Both the position numbers and the translations under genes were made by a program. The notes beneath the pieces are model-generated. The model saw only the letters and a list, made by a program, of their open reading frames with translations, did not search any database and was not told the DNA's origin. Below, in pieces: positions 63,277 to 64,000 of a stretch of DNA of 64,000 nucleotides. This DNA is from Anaerolineae bacterium (GTDB lineage Bacteria; Chloroflexota; Anaerolineae; Promineifilales; Promineifilaceae). The stretch is from positions 62,001 through 126,000 of the forward strand of contig JADLAX010000093.1 of NCBI GenBank assembly GCA_020848035.1. The letters are read 5' to 3'. Position 1 is the first letter of the stretch, and every line of letters starts with the position of its first letter.

Positions 63277-64000
63277 TCATCTATCAAAAAAATATTCGTG
63301 GAAGTCGGCAACGGCCGTATACCCAATCTTCTCATAAATATAATTAGATACCGGATTGCCCAAATCAGTAAAAAGCGTACAAAACTGGAAACCATCATCC
63401 AAAAGCCGCTGACTGAGCATGGCGACACAGGCAGTGGCGTAGCCGCGTCCGCGCCGTTCGTCGGGCGTGTAGACCAGCGACACAGCGATGCCGTGGCGCG
63501 TCGGGCGGGTTTTGGCGGCCATCGTGACCACCTCACCCGCTTCATTTTCCCACAAAAACAGCTCCTCGCTCAAGATTTTGCTGCGGGTGAGCAGTTCGAT
63601 GGCGTCCATCTCTTCGCGCAGGTGGGCGTCTTCGTGGAAGCCCTTGACCCAGCTCACCATCTGCGCAAAATCATCGGCGTTGGCCAGGCGCAGATGGCCC
63701 GGCGGTAGAGGTAACGGCCGTACCTGCCGCAGTTCAAACACACGCTGCCTCATGCCGGGTTGGGCGGAACGGCCGTTTTCCTCCTCCCACAGCTTCGCCC
63801 AGGCATCGGCTACCTCCGCCGGACCTAACACGCCGGGCACCGTCCAACGGCCGTCTTGCAACATGGGCCACAATGCTCGAACCACCGGCTGACAGTCGGC
63901 CCGATGGCTGTACAGCACCAGTTTGCGCGGCGGGGTCATGACGGCCGCCCCAACCAGTTCGCCGCCATCTTCCACCACGGCCAAAAACGGCCGATTCCGC
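63277..64000 (-). CDS. GNAT-family N-acetyltransferase (partial, 5' end outside window)
   Basis: The reading frame continues to the window edge (residues RNRPFLAVVEDGGELVGA at the edge), so the start lies outside. At least 240 residues are visible. The C-terminal GNAT domain (about last 140 residues) includes ELFLWENEAGEVVTMAAKTRPTRHG in outline, then VSLVYTPDERRGRGYATACVAMLSQRLLDDG, the acetyl-CoA-binding R-G-x-G-x-A motif, and LFTDLGNPVSNYIYEKIGYT. The substrate is unknown. It contains several ACGGCCGT copies and ends convergently with the orphan gene. Confidence 0.88.
   Translation of the reverse strand, partial: RNRPFLAVVEDGGELVGAAVMTPPRKLVLYSHRADCQPVVRALWPMLQDGRWTVPGVLGPAEVADAWAKLWEEENGRSAQPGMRQRVFELRQVRPLPLPPGHLRLANADDFAQMVSWVKGFHEDAHLREEMDAIELLTRSKILSEELFLWENEAGEVVTMAAKTRPTRHGIAVSLVYTPDERRGRGYATACVAMLSQRLLDDGFQFCTLFTDLGNPVSNYIYEKIGYTAVADFHEYFFDR

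Overview
The window reads as one contiguous piece of a bacterial chromosome, moderately GC-rich with many AT-rich intergenic spacers. I see no rRNA, tRNA, phage, IS element or CRISPR array. Gene content (SufBCD-SufS-SufU-Rieske cluster with a SufR-like regulator, T-box-controlled serS, multi-GAF histidine kinases, large S8 proteases with Ig-like tails, abundant DMT/Dpp transport, LuxR-type STAND regulator) fits a member of the Chloroflexota (Anaerolineae/Caldilineae-like). That placement is an inference from content, not a search result.

Layout: 1-2 kb, a partial gene and PolX DNA polymerase. 2-6 kb, a peptide ABC transporter (substrate-binding protein and two permeases, no ATPases). 6-9 kb, cell-envelope proteins (transglycosylase/M23-like, LysM, PH-like). 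9-13 kb, thiol peroxidase, cold-shock protein and GyrA. 13-22 kb, an Fe-S assembly region: sufC-sufB-sufD, a sulfurtransferase, sufS, sufU, a HicAB toxin-antitoxin pair and a Rieske ferredoxin on the minus strand, with a SufR-like regulator and a DUF59 (SufT-like) protein divergently on the plus strand. 22-30 kb, a tight minus-strand cluster of three glycosyltransferases, two PAPS sulfotransferases and an ABC exporter, which looks like a pathway for a sulfated exported glycoconjugate. 30.5-35 kb, a 1427-residue secreted subtilase. 35-38 kb, response regulator, YbaK-type deacylase, a small membrane protein and a GH13 amylase. 38.4-50 kb, a signal-transduction block: response regulator, membrane GAF protein, DUF574-type methyltransferase, multi-GAF histidine kinase, a threonine synthase fused to a receiver domain, and a REC-histidine kinase. 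50-64 kb, DMT transporter, NDH-2, LuxR/STAND regulator, cupin, ParB-like protein, lipoprotein, FemAB-like acyltransferase, GT4 glycosyltransferase, serS with T-box leader, an AT-rich orphan gene and a GNAT acetyltransferase running off the edge.

The most striking signal is not a gene. The palindrome ACGGCCGT occurs about 110 times by hand count (about one per 570 bp; 1-2 expected from base composition), in genes of every kind, in several reading frames and in intergenic DNA. It also forms the core of two terminator-like hairpins and overlaps the -35 box of the serS promoter. It resembles the HIP1 palindrome of cyanobacteria in behaviour but has a different sequence. Other notable items are a circularly permuted family-5 solute-binding protein, the threonine synthase-receiver fusion, mutually exclusive hairpins ahead of the sulfurtransferase, and many unrelated families of intergenic inverted repeats.
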